A DNA stretch of 64,000 nt from assembly GCA_947494205.1 (NCBI GenBank), contig CANLUH010000002.1, forward strand, positions 186,001-250,000, given 5' to 3'. The position numbers and the translations under genes are program-made. The DNA is from an uncultured Flavobacteriaceae bacterium (GTDB lineage: Bacteria > Bacteroidota > Bacteroidia > Flavobacteriales > Flavobacteriaceae). The notes below the pieces were generated by a model. It made no database searches. It was not told the origin of the DNA and saw only the letters and a list, made by a program, of their open reading frames with translations. The number at the start of each line of letters is the position of its first letter. The stretch's first letter is position 1. Below are positions 43,279 to 52,551 of this stretch, piece by piece.

Positions 43279-44061
43279 TTAGTTTTTTAGTCCTGTTGCC
43301 GATTTAATTTTTAATTCACCATTACCTACTGCTACTTTAAATTTTGCGAATACTGGTATTTTGTTTTCGTCTGCAGTTAGCCATAAAAAATTACTATTAC
43401 TTCCTTTTAATACATCGCTAGCAACGCTTATTTTTAATTTATAGCATTCCTTAGATCCTATTGCTGTGTTAATAGTTTCTTTTTTTACATAAGTGAAAGA
43501 AAATTTAGTTTCTTTATTATCAAACAATACGGTAAAGGTATCGCTAGCTCCAATGGGTGCTTTTTTAATATCTAAGCTTCTTAAATAGTATATAGTAGAC
43601 ACAATATCTCTAGTACCAGATTTAATTTTCACGGTATTATTACGATCCCAAAAACCTGATTCGAAATTTTTACTCTTTTTTCTAATTAAGCTTTTTACCG
43701 TTTTACTTTTATGCTTAAAATTATATTTTACATATTTGTAATAGCCACCTTCGCTAATTTCTCTTTTATACAAGTAAGGCGTTACTGTTTTTGGGTTTAT
43801 AAAACTTTCGTATAAATCTCTAACTTTAAAAAAGTTGTCCCATTTTTTATAAGTAGTGGCAGCACATTTTAAGTGTAATAGTGTACCGCTTTTTGTTTTT
43901 ACATTATTAGCTTCCATACTAACCTGTGCAATATCCGTCATAAGACCAGACATATTGTATGAGGCAGTAAAAACTAGCTTTTCGCCAGATTGGAATGCAT
44001 TGTTTTGTGCATTCATTATAAATGCCAAACTGAATAATACTATTGATAAAAAAGACTTCAT
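43279..44061 (-). CDS. DUF3108 domain secreted protein
   Basis: 260 aa. Signal peptide 1-18 (ends MNAQ). The body fits DUF3108: GEKLVFTASYNMSGLMTDIAQVSMEA near the start, DNKETKFSFTYVKKETI and IPVFAKFKVAVGNGELKI near the end. This family is a periplasmic beta-barrel-like fold, possibly lipid-binding, function not established. The gene opens the operon, with TAnnTTTG 18 bp before the ATG; the small membrane protein gene follows. Confidence 0.82.
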   Translation of the reverse strand: MKSFLSIVLFSLAFIMNAQNNAFQSGEKLVFTASYNMSGLMTDIAQVSMEANNVKTKSGTLLHLKCAATTYKKWDNFFKVRDLYESFINPKTVTPYLYKREISEGGYYKYVKYNFKHKSKTVKSLIRKKSKNFESGFWDRNNTVKIKSGTRDIVSTIYYLRSLDIKKAPIGASDTFTVLFDNKETKFSFTYVKKETINTAIGSKECYKLKISVASDVLKGSNSNFLWLTADENKIPVFAKFKVAVGNGELKIKSATGLKN

Positions 44062-44078
44062 AATTTATAATTAAGTTT

Positions 44079-44086
44079 CAAAGATA
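44079..44086 (-). promoter_or_regulatory. -7 promoter element of DUF3108 gene
   Basis: Minus strand TATCTTTG (TAnnTTTG), 17 bp before the ATG at 44061. Confidence 0.5.
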
Positions 44087-44170
44087 AGAATACAAACATT
44101 AATTATGCCGAAGTATTGTGTTGGGTTAAATAAAATTGAAAATATGCTATTTTATTTGGAGACATAACAT

Positions 44171-44203
44171 AAAAAAACCGCAAGCGATAACTTGCGGTTT
44201 TTA
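44171..44203 (-). terminator. hairpin terminator
   Basis: AAAAACCGCAAG/CTTGCGGTTTTT with a 6-nt loop, with A and T runs at both sides. It lies after the stop of the minus-strand gene at 44241. Confidence 0.85.
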
Positions 44204-44240
44204 TTAATAATGCAAAATATGCATTGTATTATATAACTAA

Positions 44241-45032
44241 TTAACTAAAGTTAATTTTTGTACATGTTTTTCCGTATACAAATGTTAATACTGCTTGCAC
44301 AGCTTCGTCTGGTGTTGTAGCAGTACCAATTTTACGGCTACCGTCCATTACATCGCCATTTTCTGCCCAGATAAATGTTTTATCATTATTTCCTCTGTTT
44401 ACAATAGTACGTTTACCATCTTTAATACTTACTCTATAAGACTTGTATTCTCTTTCGTACTTTACACCTGCAGGGTAGTAAGTTTCTGCATTAAAGAATG
44501 CTTTTCCTTTAGAGAATAAGTAACATACGCAGTTTCCTATTTCACTTTCTTCTGAAACTCTTACGGTGTTGTTTTGAGTAATTTTCCATTCACCTTGAGA
44601 TTTAGTAGCAACGATGTTCATTAAAATAGTTCCTTTTTCTGCTACTTTACCATCAATTTTAGATTCAAAATTAATTAAAGCAGATACAGTACCAGAGCTT
44701 TCTTTTTGAGATTCGTATACTGTTTTATCCAAAGACATTGTAAAATTATAGTTCTGGTTTTTAATGTCTTCTTCTATTTGCTCTGCAAATTCTCCGTAAG
44801 TAGTAGATGTTCTTTCTAAAGCACCAGTTAACCCAATATAAGCGGTGTTGTTTTGATAGTTCTTATCTAGTAACATTAAAATATTATCTGGTGTTTCCTC
44901 TGCACTTAAATTGTTAGTTGCGCTTATGTAGGATTTAAGTAATTCTGTTACAGGCTTATCTTGTGAGAATCCTGAAAAAAACGATAAAAATGCAATAGAT
45001 AATACTAATGTAAACGTGGTAGATTTTTTCAT
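44241..45032 (-). CDS. secreted unknown protein, 263 aa
   Basis: Signal peptide 1-23 (ends SGFSQ). The middle segment (about 30-165) contains AEETPDNILMLLDKNYQNNTAYIG and GEWKITQNNTVRV, which resembles an NTF2/SnoaL-like cone fold, but this is not certain. A C-terminal part has four Cys (CVC at about 170 and a final KTC) and a beta pattern, GKRTIVNRGNNDKTFIWAENG. A terminator follows. No clear promoter element found in the 380 bp upstream. Function unknown. Confidence 0.65.
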   Translation of the reverse strand: MKKSTTFTLVLSIAFLSFFSGFSQDKPVTELLKSYISATNNLSAEETPDNILMLLDKNYQNNTAYIGLTGALERTSTTYGEFAEQIEEDIKNQNYNFTMSLDKTVYESQKESSGTVSALINFESKIDGKVAEKGTILMNIVATKSQGEWKITQNNTVRVSEESEIGNCVCYLFSKGKAFFNAETYYPAGVKYEREYKSYRVSIKDGKRTIVNRGNNDKTFIWAENGDVMDGSRKIGTATTPDEAVQAVLTFVYGKTCTKINFS

Positions 45033-45411
45033 AAGGGAGTAATTAGTTTTTTATAGTTAACGTTAAGATTTTTTTAATAATGTTCGCTAATATATGAAAA
45101 AGAAAAGGATCTAAAGACTGGATTTTAACAAATCTTTAAGAGTGTTTCTTAAGTGTTGATTTTGTTGTGTTTATGCTGTATTTTGAAATCAAATTTAACA
45201 CAAAAATCGAATAGTCTTTTACTTACTTTGTAGGTTTCAAACGTTATAAGAAAGGGTGTTTTGCCTCTTGAATTACTTTGCGTAATTGTTTAATTTTCAG
45301 AACTATAAAAATACTAGCTATTGGGTATCATTTCAAAATTAATTCTATTGTAATATTGAAACATTAAAAATAGCTATCCTTTTAACTATTAATCTATTAA
45401 AACCATAAATC
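45033..45411. other. divergent intergenic region
   Basis: 379 bp between two divergent genes. AT-rich, no coding frame, no TAnnTTTG element recognised; it must hold promoters for both sides. Confidence 0.35.
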
Positions 45412-45774
45412 ATGTTTAGTTTTCATTCTAAATTAATTCGAGCACTCCTAATTATTTGCGTAGCCTTGTCATTACAATCTTGTTATTCTATTAGAGTAAT
45501 GAGTACAGAAGGCGAAAGGCAACCAGACCCTGTAAGCGAGCGTACGGATGATTACCGTAATGTAAGTGTTATAGAGCTAGATACTACATTAACCATTAAA
45601 GCAACAACTAGTATTCCTACATTTTTAATAAAGCGAACACCTAAATGTAAATCGGGGCAATTACATACCGTAGAGTATAGAAACACTTTTGGTGGTGTAT
45701 TACTAAGCGCTGTTACTTTAGGTAGAAAGCGAAGAATGAAAATAAAATATGTTTGTGTTAAACCTTCTAATTAA
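45412..45774 (+). CDS. small lipoprotein, 120 aa
   Basis: Lipoprotein signal MFSFHSKLIRALLIICVALS with Cys24 in LQSCYS. The mature part is beta-rich, has a conserved-looking TPKCKSGQLHTVEYRNTFGG and ends in basic residues. It shares a vague pattern with outer-membrane lipoproteins of the Bor type but cannot be placed there. It is 6 bp before the FAD oxidoreductase gene and probably heads this operon. Confidence 0.6.
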   Translation: MFSFHSKLIRALLIICVALSLQSCYSIRVMSTEGERQPDPVSERTDDYRNVSVIELDTTLTIKATTSIPTFLIKRTPKCKSGQLHTVEYRNTFGGVLLSAVTLGRKRRMKIKYVCVKPSN

Positions 45775-45780
45775 AAAACT

Positions 45781-47385
45781 ATGGCAACTACAATAGCACA
45801 CCCAAAAACATCATGGGATACTTTACATAATAACGGACCTTTTCCATTAAAAACATTGTATGTAACAGAATTAGCAGGCGATGGTAATATCCCTGTTAAA
45901 ATAGATAGATATAATGATGCTGCTAAAGAGATACAGCGATTAATACAGGAAACAGCCAATAGTGATGAAGGTTTTAGAGCTTATGGTTCGCGTTGGTCTA
46001 TGAATAATATAGCACACCATAAAGACCGTATGCACTTTAATGGGTTTATGAATATTCATTTACCAATTGCTACAACCGATTGTCATGAAAATACTGCTTT
46101 CGATGCTTCAAATTTATTTTTATTTGAATGTGGTAACACCATTAAAGAGATTTCTAAGCAATTATCATCGCATGGAAAATCGCTTAAAACAACAGGGGCA
46201 AGTAATGGACAAACTATTGCAGGTTGTATTTCTACAGGAGTACATGGTTCTGCATTAAATGTTGGATCAGTACAAGATTATGTAGTGGGTTTAAACTTAA
46301 TAGTTGGTCCTAATCCAGAAGATATTATTTACATAGAACGCCATACACAACCTGCATTAAGTAATGCTTTTGCAGCAAAGCTAAAAGCTAGAGTGATTAG
46401 AAACGACAAGTTATTTAATGCGGCTTTGGTAAGTTTAGGATCATATGGATTTATACATGGTGTGGTTATAGAAGCAGAACCTCGTTTTTTATTAAAGCGC
46501 TATGTAAAGAAGATAGATAAAAATGTAGCTTTAAAATTAGCTAGAACTATGGACTTTAAAAATTCAACATTTAAAATTCCAGAAGAAACCGATGCACAAG
46601 GTAATGGTAATAGACCATATCACTATAAAATATTTGTAAACCAATATAACGACGATTCGGAATATGTAGTGGAATTAATGTATAAAAAACCATATGTTGT
46701 ACCTTATGAAGATCCTTTTCCTATAATTAAGGAATCCTTATACAGAGATTTAATTTATTTGTTTGTAAAAATTGCAGAGAAGTTCCCTAAACGAATTCCT
46801 TGGTTAGTAAGGCGTTTACGAAAAACAATATTACCTACCGTTAATGAAGAATTAATAGGAACGCTACCAGAGATTTTCTGGGATGCACCATATCAAGGTC
46901 CTGCCTTTGCTTGTGCTTTTGGTATAGATCATACCGATGCGCCAAAAGCAATGAAAGTATTAGGCGATTTAACTGTAGATGAAGGCCCAATACCAGGCAT
47001 TTTCGCTATGCGTTTTGTAAAGCAATCTGAAGCTACTTTAGCGTTTACAAAATTCCCGATAACTTGTATGATAGAAATAGACGGCGTACTTTGGAAAAAG
47101 ACCAAACGTATTATGAGTATTACTGAATTTTCTAGACGTATGATTGAAGTTTTAAAACAGCATAACATTCCGTTTACCATTCATTGGGGAAAAACAAGCG
47201 ATTGGGCATTTCCTAATTTAGTAAATGAGATGTACGATGCTGCATCTATTAAAGAATGGAAAAACTTTAGAAATGGTTTGTTATCTCCAGAAATGGCTAA
47301 AGTGTTTTCTAACGACTTTTTAGAAACGATTGGTTTACATACAAAAGACATCGATAATACAGACGATTGGATTGTGTCTTTATAA
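45781..47385 (+). CDS. FAD-binding oxidoreductase of VAO/PCMH family
   Basis: 534 aa. The FAD-binding PCMH domain lies at about 40-230: FRAYGSRWSMNNI, LFECGNTIKEISKQL and the pyrophosphate-binding NGQTIAGCISTGVHGSAL (about 143-160). The C-terminal half resembles aldonolactone oxidase-type substrate domains (KTSDWAFPNL). There is no signal peptide. Family members oxidise sugars, alcohols or lactones. Downstream, 66 bp away, starts the KAP ATPase gene; shared transcription is possible but functional linkage is doubtful. Confidence 0.8.
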   Translation: MATTIAHPKTSWDTLHNNGPFPLKTLYVTELAGDGNIPVKIDRYNDAAKEIQRLIQETANSDEGFRAYGSRWSMNNIAHHKDRMHFNGFMNIHLPIATTDCHENTAFDASNLFLFECGNTIKEISKQLSSHGKSLKTTGASNGQTIAGCISTGVHGSALNVGSVQDYVVGLNLIVGPNPEDIIYIERHTQPALSNAFAAKLKARVIRNDKLFNAALVSLGSYGFIHGVVIEAEPRFLLKRYVKKIDKNVALKLARTMDFKNSTFKIPEETDAQGNGNRPYHYKIFVNQYNDDSEYVVELMYKKPYVVPYEDPFPIIKESLYRDLIYLFVKIAEKFPKRIPWLVRRLRKTILPTVNEELIGTLPEIFWDAPYQGPAFACAFGIDHTDAPKAMKVLGDLTVDEGPIPGIFAMRFVKQSEATLAFTKFPITCMIEIDGVLWKKTKRIMSITEFSRRMIEVLKQHNIPFTIHWGKTSDWAFPNLVNEMYDAASIKEWKNFRNGLLSPEMAKVFSNDFLETIGLHTKDIDNTDDWIVSL

Positions 47386-47451
47386 TGTAAATTAAGGCAT
47401 TACAATATCAATAGGTTTTCTTATTTTTAAGAACTAAACACGCTTTAATCG

Positions 47452-50400
47452 ATGGATAAAACTAACACTGGGCTTGCCATGGCTATTGGTAATTCGCCAT
47501 TAAACTACGATATGGCTCTCGTTTCTGTTAATACACAAGGAACTTTAGGCACATTAAATCAACAAGTATTAAAAGAATACGATTATAAATTAAACCCAAT
47601 AAATAGTATTGCACTAAGTAAAGGTTACGAGCTATTACAGCAAAAAGGATTAAAACCCATTTTATTTGTAGTAACAGTAGGGCAAGGGAATACAGAAAAT
47701 AGCTTGATTAACAACCTTACAAACGCTATAGATAATAATATAAGTATATTAGAAGGTAAACGCGTTTGGGTGCCTTTAATGGGCACTGGAGCAGGTGGTT
47801 TAAGCTTTAAGCAAAGTTATGAGATTACTGTAAATATTCTTAATAAGTTTTCATCTAACGCGGATTTTGTATTATCATTTCCAGAAAATAAAGAAGGGGT
47901 TGAATTGTATAATGAATTAAGAGCACAAAATTACGATGACCCATCTAGTAGTGTTGTTGAAGATGATTTAGCTACAAAAGGAGGCGGGTTAGGTGACCTT
48001 GTAAGTAAAGGATCTTCAATACCAGAAACAAAACAAGTAACAAGCACAGATACACCAGAAAAAGTAACTAAAAAAGAAACAACAGAACCTTTAGAACCTG
48101 TTTTAAAAGAACTATTGCAACGCAATTATTATTTAGCAGAGTTTAATGACCTTGAAGAACACGGTATTTTAAACTATATATTTTCTGGAGTTTGGGAAAA
48201 TAGAAGTAATAATAAAGTTACTAAAAGAACTATAAATTCTGTGAAAGCAGGAGATGTTTTATTGTTACTCTATGGAGCCGAAGCAGAAAATACTAATGTT
48301 TTACAAGTGTACGGCGTTGGTATTGTAAAAGAGAATGAAAAAAATGGAACTACATTAAATGTTGCTTGGCATAAGTTCGATGCTAGGTATTTAATAGATA
48401 GTACTATAAAGTTTCAAGGTTTTACTAGAATTCTTCCAAGAGATATTAAAGATATTTTAAAGAAGTATTTAAAAATCATACCCAATTTTCAGGAGAAATT
48501 AGAAGAAGTAAATAGAGCTACATACCAAGCGCTAAAAGAAGAGCCAGAAGACACGCCAAAAGAGGAAGACTTTAATAAACAATCCAACATCACTACAATA
48601 GCAGGCTTAGTTAGCGATGCCGATTCTGGAGACGACTATTTAGAAATAGATAAAGATGTTAATGCGTTTGCGCGTGTTATTTCAGCAAAAAACTTTATTC
48701 CACCATTAGCAATAGCTTTATTAGGTAAATGGGGATCGGGGAAGAGTTTCTTTATGCGAAAGTTAAAAGAACAAATTCAAAGCTATTCTAAAGACGCCGA
48801 GCAAGAAGTATATTGTACAGGTATAGCACATGTTCATTTTAATGCATGGTCCTATGTAGATTCTAATTTATGGGCAGGCATTATTACTAAAATATTTGAA
48901 GGCTTACAAGAGTACATTAGTAATCAAAGTAAAGCCGATGCACAGAAAAAAGAAATAGAAAAAATACTTTTAGAACAATTAAGCTCTAGTAAGCAACATT
49001 TTCAAGAATTAGAGCAGCGAAAGCTTGATATAGATGAGAAAATTGAAAGTTTAAAGGATAAAAAAATAGCTTCGGAAGCCTTATTAGAAGCAAAAATTGA
49101 AGACATAAAAAAGAAATCAATTAAAAACCTATTTAAGCAAATAGACCATAAATTTAATGTTAAGGAACAAGTACAAACAGCATTACAAGCCAATGATTCT
49201 TTTAACCAATCTACAGAAGAATTTAGTAAAATAATACCCGAAAAATATTGGCAAAGTCCAGATGAGCTTTATACTAAATCTAAAACAGCATTAACTTTTA
49301 TAAAAACCTTTTTCGGCAAGTCGGTTTGGAAGAATAATCTGTTATGGCTAGCTATAGTTTTAATAGTAGTAATAGGTGTTCCTATTGTTATGCAGTTTAC
49401 AGAGTATAAAATAAAGAACATTGATTTCAAAATAGCTTCTAAATATTGGTTTGCAATATCTTTAGTAGGAACCATACTACTCAGAATTTATAAAACAGCA
49501 AGGCATTTACACCCTTTAATAGCATCGTTTTGGAAACTAAAAGAAGCTTATATATTAGAAAAAGAAAATGCTTTATTCAAATTTAAGCAAGAAGAGAAGG
49601 CGATAACACTTCAAATTGAAAATTATAAGCAAAACATACAGCAACTAAATCTTAAAATAGGAGAGGCGGAAGCACAGAAAAAAGATATAGAATACCGTTT
49701 AGATAATACACATACAACCGAAGCGTTATTTAAATTTATAGAAAACCGCTCAACAAGCGATGATTATAAAAAGCATTTAGGTATTGTGTCTGTAATACGA
49801 AAAGACTTCGAAATTTTAAGTGATTTATTCACGGATCATAATACCGAATTAAATGAAGCAAAAACCAAAGAAACTTACGAAGCGTTTAGAAGTAAGTTCG
49901 AAAGACCTCTAGAGCGCATTATATTATATATAGACGATTTAGATCGTTGTACAGACGACCGTGTTATACAAGTATTGGAGGCTGTAAATTTATTAATGGC
50001 GTATCCGTTATTTGTAGTTGTAGTAGGAGTAGACCCCCGTTGGGTAAAAAACGCATTAATTAAAAAGCACGAATTACAATTTGGAGGCAATGGTGAAGCT
50101 GCCAAGTTAATAGAGCGCGTAGAACCATCAGGTTATTTAGAAAAAATATTTCAAATACCATTTCATTTACAAGAAGCATCAGATGATAACGTGAAATACA
50201 TGTTAAAAACCTTAGCCGAATCTAATCCGAATTTAAAAATAGTAGTAAAAGAAGACGATAAAGACGTTGATACAGGAGAAATAGATTCCGAAGTTATACC
50301 AAACCCAAAAACAAGTGTGAAGGAGGAAAGTACAACTTACAGTTCTGTAAAAGATATAGAAAATGAAGATCTAGAGGTACCACCGCAAGAAACTAGCGAA

Positions 50401-50844
50401 GAGGTTATAGCGTCTTTAAAATTTGTAACCAAGGAAATAGAATTAATACAAGAACTCTCTAAAGTGCTTGGCGCAAACCCTAGAACCTTAAAACGTTTTG
50501 TAAATATTTTTAGAATAATAAAAGCTCATAAAGGCTTTAAATATTCTGAAGAAGCAAAAGACGAAGAGGTTTTAGCGATTATATTTTTAATAGCATTGCC
50601 AATTGGTAAATATAAGTGTTTAGCAAAACCGTTTGAAACCTTTTTAAACGCAGAAAATAAACCTAATGAAAAGACTTTAAATCACTTTTTAACTAAAGAA
50701 TCTGCAATAGCAAAAGAAAGAGAAGCACAAGAAGCGTTGTTAACGGTATTTAAAGCTAATGCTAGTAAATTATTAAAACAAGACAAAGCTATATTTAAAA
50801 AGTACAATGCATTTATAAAACGCTTTACCTTTAATGGTGTTTAG
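47452..50844 (+). CDS. macro-like/PUA-like/KAP P-loop NTPase
   Basis: 1130 aa, several parts. Residues 1-165 look like a macro (ADP-ribose-binding) domain: DMALVSVNTQGTLG, ILFVVTVGQG and VWVPLMGTGAGGLSF (about 104-119). Residues about 224-345 look like a PUA/EVE-type domain (YYLAEFNDLEEHGI, AGDVLLLLYG, VYGVGIVKEN). From about 390 comes a KAP-family NTPase: Walker A GKWGSGKS (425-432), Walker B LYIDDLDRC (Asp828, Asp829, Asp831), with long coiled segments and two membrane helices (about 628-650 and 665-682) inserted between. KAP proteins with membrane insertions are common in phage defence. The macro and EVE parts are judged by pattern only. It is about 400 bp before two nuclease-like genes. 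Confidence 0.82.
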   Translation: MDKTNTGLAMAIGNSPLNYDMALVSVNTQGTLGTLNQQVLKEYDYKLNPINSIALSKGYELLQQKGLKPILFVVTVGQGNTENSLINNLTNAIDNNISILEGKRVWVPLMGTGAGGLSFKQSYEITVNILNKFSSNADFVLSFPENKEGVELYNELRAQNYDDPSSSVVEDDLATKGGGLGDLVSKGSSIPETKQVTSTDTPEKVTKKETTEPLEPVLKELLQRNYYLAEFNDLEEHGILNYIFSGVWENRSNNKVTKRTINSVKAGDVLLLLYGAEAENTNVLQVYGVGIVKENEKNGTTLNVAWHKFDARYLIDSTIKFQGFTRILPRDIKDILKKYLKIIPNFQEKLEEVNRATYQALKEEPEDTPKEEDFNKQSNITTIAGLVSDADSGDDYLEIDKDVNAFARVISAKNFIPPLAIALLGKWGSGKSFFMRKLKEQIQSYSKDAEQEVYCTGIAHVHFNAWSYVDSNLWAGIITKIFEGLQEYISNQSKADAQKKEIEKILLEQLSSSKQHFQELEQRKLDIDEKIESLKDKKIASEALLEAKIEDIKKKSIKNLFKQIDHKFNVKEQVQTALQANDSFNQSTEEFSKIIPEKYWQSPDELYTKSKTALTFIKTFFGKSVWKNNLLWLAIVLIVVIGVPIVMQFTEYKIKNIDFKIASKYWFAISLVGTILLRIYKTARHLHPLIASFWKLKEAYILEKENALFKFKQEEKAITLQIENYKQNIQQLNLKIGEAEAQKKDIEYRLDNTHTTEALFKFIENRSTSDDYKKHLGIVSVIRKDFEILSDLFTDHNTELNEAKTKETYEAFRSKFERPLERIILYIDDLDRCTDDRVIQVLEAVNLLMAYPLFVVVVGVDPRWVKNALIKKHELQFGGNGEAAKLIERVEPSGYLEKIFQIPFHLQEASDDNVKYMLKTLAESNPNLKIVVKEDDKDVDTGEIDSEVIPNPKTSVKEESTTYSSVKDIENEDLEVPPQETSEEVIASLKFVTKEIELIQELSKVLGANPRTLKRFVNIFRIIKAHKGFKYSEEAKDEEVLAIIFLIALPIGKYKCLAKPFETFLNAENKPNEKTLNHFLTKESAIAKEREAQEALLTVFKANASKLLKQDKAIFKKYNAFIKRFTFNGV

Positions 50845-50861
50845 TATGTTGAAGAGAAAAA

Positions 50862-50981
50862 CGTCAATTCGAGTATTTTGGCGTAATGCAATGAAGGCAA
50901 AAGGTGTCGAGAATAAGAGTTCTGTTATTAAACCTGTTCTCGATACAATTTTTTTATCAAAAAATCACTCGAACTGACGTC
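50862..50981. repeat. dispersed inverted-repeat element, copy 1
   Basis: About 120 bp bounded by CGTCAATTCGAGT (left) and ACTCGAACTGACG (right, reverse complement with one mismatch), with an inner TCGAGAA/TTCTCGA pair. Its first 41 bp recur at 51041 with one difference. It lies just after the KAP gene and may act as a terminator-like structure. Confidence 0.65.
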
Positions 50982-51040
50982 ATAGATAAAATGTTTTACA
51001 TTTAATTGTGTTTAATACGTTTATAATGTTTAAGGAAAAA

Positions 51041-51165
51041 CGTCAATTCGAGTGTTTTGGCGTAATGCAATGAAGGCAAAATGTATAGAGAATAGTTTTT
51101 TCATGGATGCATCTAATTCTCTATGCTTCATTCGTACCTTACGGTACACGAATTAACGAGATTTA
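51041..51165. repeat. dispersed repeat, copy 2 (partial)
   Basis: Bases 51041-51081 repeat 50862-50902 with a single A/G change. The right part differs: a GTACC-TTAC-GGTAC hairpin (about 51134-51147) and an imperfect CACGAATTAACGAG end. No coding frame. Together with copy 1 it fills the 400-bp gap before the restriction enzyme gene. Confidence 0.6.
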
Positions 51166-51245
51166 ATTTAAAAAACAATCTAAACCCACAACGAGTCCAT
51201 TTTATTAATAAAATAAAGTATTTTTAAGTTCTAATAGATAACCTA

Positions 51246-51872
51246 ATGAATTTTGTAACCACTGCTTTTAGGCATGCCGATGCTATTTTAATTCAAGATG
51301 AATTTGAAGAGCAATACAGCGATTTGTTAACTATTATTGATGGTATTTCTGATGATGATATTATTAATAAACATGAAAGTTATGGTGAAACTACTATAGA
51401 AAAAACACCCAAAAGCCTATCTGTAGCTATTAATGCTTTGCTAAAAGAACGCTTTGAAGCGAATGGATGGATTGGAGAATCAGGAATATTTCAGGATACC
51501 GAATACACAGGCGATACTTGGCGACTAGATTTTGCTAAAGACGATATTTCTGTTGAGGTAGCCTTTAACCATTCGTCTGTAATAGCGTGGAACTTAATAA
51601 AACCTGTTTTAGCAAGCGAATTAAATCATGTGCAAAAAGCCATTCAAACAAAAATAGGAGTAGTAATTACAGCTACAAATGCTATGCGAAAATTAGGCGG
51701 GTTCGATGGCGCTATTGGTACATACGAAAAATACTTAGACTATTTACCACCACTGCAAAATATACTAACAGTACCTTTATTAATCATTGGTTTAACACCT
51801 CCAGAAACTTTTAAAATAACACAAGAGCAAATTGCACCTAGAAAAAAGATAGGTAGAATAGAGCGATACTAG
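51246..51872 (+). CDS. BglII/BstYI-like restriction endonuclease
   Basis: 208 aa, about the size of BstYI and BglII. The catalytic region WRLDFAKDDISVEVAFNH (about 97-114) has the Asp and, nine residues on, Glu expected in BglII-type sites; the following Gln of BglII is Ala here. VIAWNLIKPVLASELNHVQKAIQTKIGVVI and GGFDGAIGTYEKYLDYL (shown in parts) also match the family. Members of this family cut at GATC-centred sites. No DNA methyltransferase is present in the window. A second nuclease-like gene starts 2 bp after the stop. Specificity and activity are inferred. Confidence 0.82.
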   Translation: MNFVTTAFRHADAILIQDEFEEQYSDLLTIIDGISDDDIINKHESYGETTIEKTPKSLSVAINALLKERFEANGWIGESGIFQDTEYTGDTWRLDFAKDDISVEVAFNHSSVIAWNLIKPVLASELNHVQKAIQTKIGVVITATNAMRKLGGFDGAIGTYEKYLDYLPPLQNILTVPLLIIGLTPPETFKITQEQIAPRKKIGRIERY

Positions 51873-51874
51873 TT

Positions 51875-52504
51875 ATGCAATCATATTATAAAAGAGATCT
51901 TAACAAAGAAGAAAAACTAGGCATATACTTAGACACAGTTTATAAAAAACTAAACCTAGAGGTTACTAGAATAACAGATACAAATAAACAGCATAGAGGT
52001 ATAGATTTAATATATACAAAGAATAACAAAGACATTTATATAGACGAAAAAGGACAATTAGACTATGTAAATAAAGAGTTACCAACCTTTACTTTTGAAT
52101 TATCTTATCTAAAACACAACACCTTAAAAAAAGGTTGGCTGTTTGATGTTAATAAACACACCCATTACTACTTTTTGGTGACAAGTATTAAAGCTAAAAA
52201 CCCTGAAAAGCACGATTACTACAATTGCAAAATTACCAGTGTTAATAGAAGTAAATTACTACAGTTTTTAAACAGCATTAACCTTACCGAACAACAGTTA
52301 GATATTTACCAAGATGCTATTAGAGCTGGGGAATACACAAAGAACAAAATTGAAATTAAAGAACTAGATATAAAAAAAGAAGGGTGTTTGTTTTTTTCTC
52401 CCCAATTAAATGAACGTTCCATTAATTTACAATTACGATTACAGTTTTTAATAGATTCTAAAATAGCAAAACAAATATACCCTTTAAGTGCACTACAGGT
52501 ATAG
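51875..52504 (+). CDS. PD-(D/E)XK nuclease-like partner protein
   Basis: 209 aa, no recognised family name. The N-terminal half carries a PD-(D/E)XK-like pattern: RGIDLIYTKNNKDIYIDEKGQ (Asp about 44, then Asp-Glu-Lys about 57-59), preceded by a helix with Leu/Glu and followed by FTFELSYL. The C-terminal half is helical and basic and ends in KIAKQIYPLSALQV. It starts 2 bp after the restriction enzyme gene, so the two are made together. It could be a second nuclease, a specificity or a regulatory subunit. Confidence 0.65.
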   Translation: MQSYYKRDLNKEEKLGIYLDTVYKKLNLEVTRITDTNKQHRGIDLIYTKNNKDIYIDEKGQLDYVNKELPTFTFELSYLKHNTLKKGWLFDVNKHTHYYFLVTSIKAKNPEKHDYYNCKITSVNRSKLLQFLNSINLTEQQLDIYQDAIRAGEYTKNKIEIKELDIKKEGCLFFSPQLNERSINLQLRLQFLIDSKIAKQIYPLSALQV

Positions 52505-52551
52505 AATATATTTTGTACTTTATAATGTCTCCTATAGCACAACAGAAAACA

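Noticed and set aside
45412-47385. Lipoprotein and FAD oxidoreductase as part of the defence island
   Set aside because: They are on the same strand and close to the KAP gene, but nothing in their sequence points to defence; linkage judged weak.
50862-51081. Two 41-bp direct repeats as a short CRISPR array
   Set aside because: Only two units, spacing of about 138 bp between them, internal inverted repeats and no cas genes; they fit a dispersed palindromic element better.
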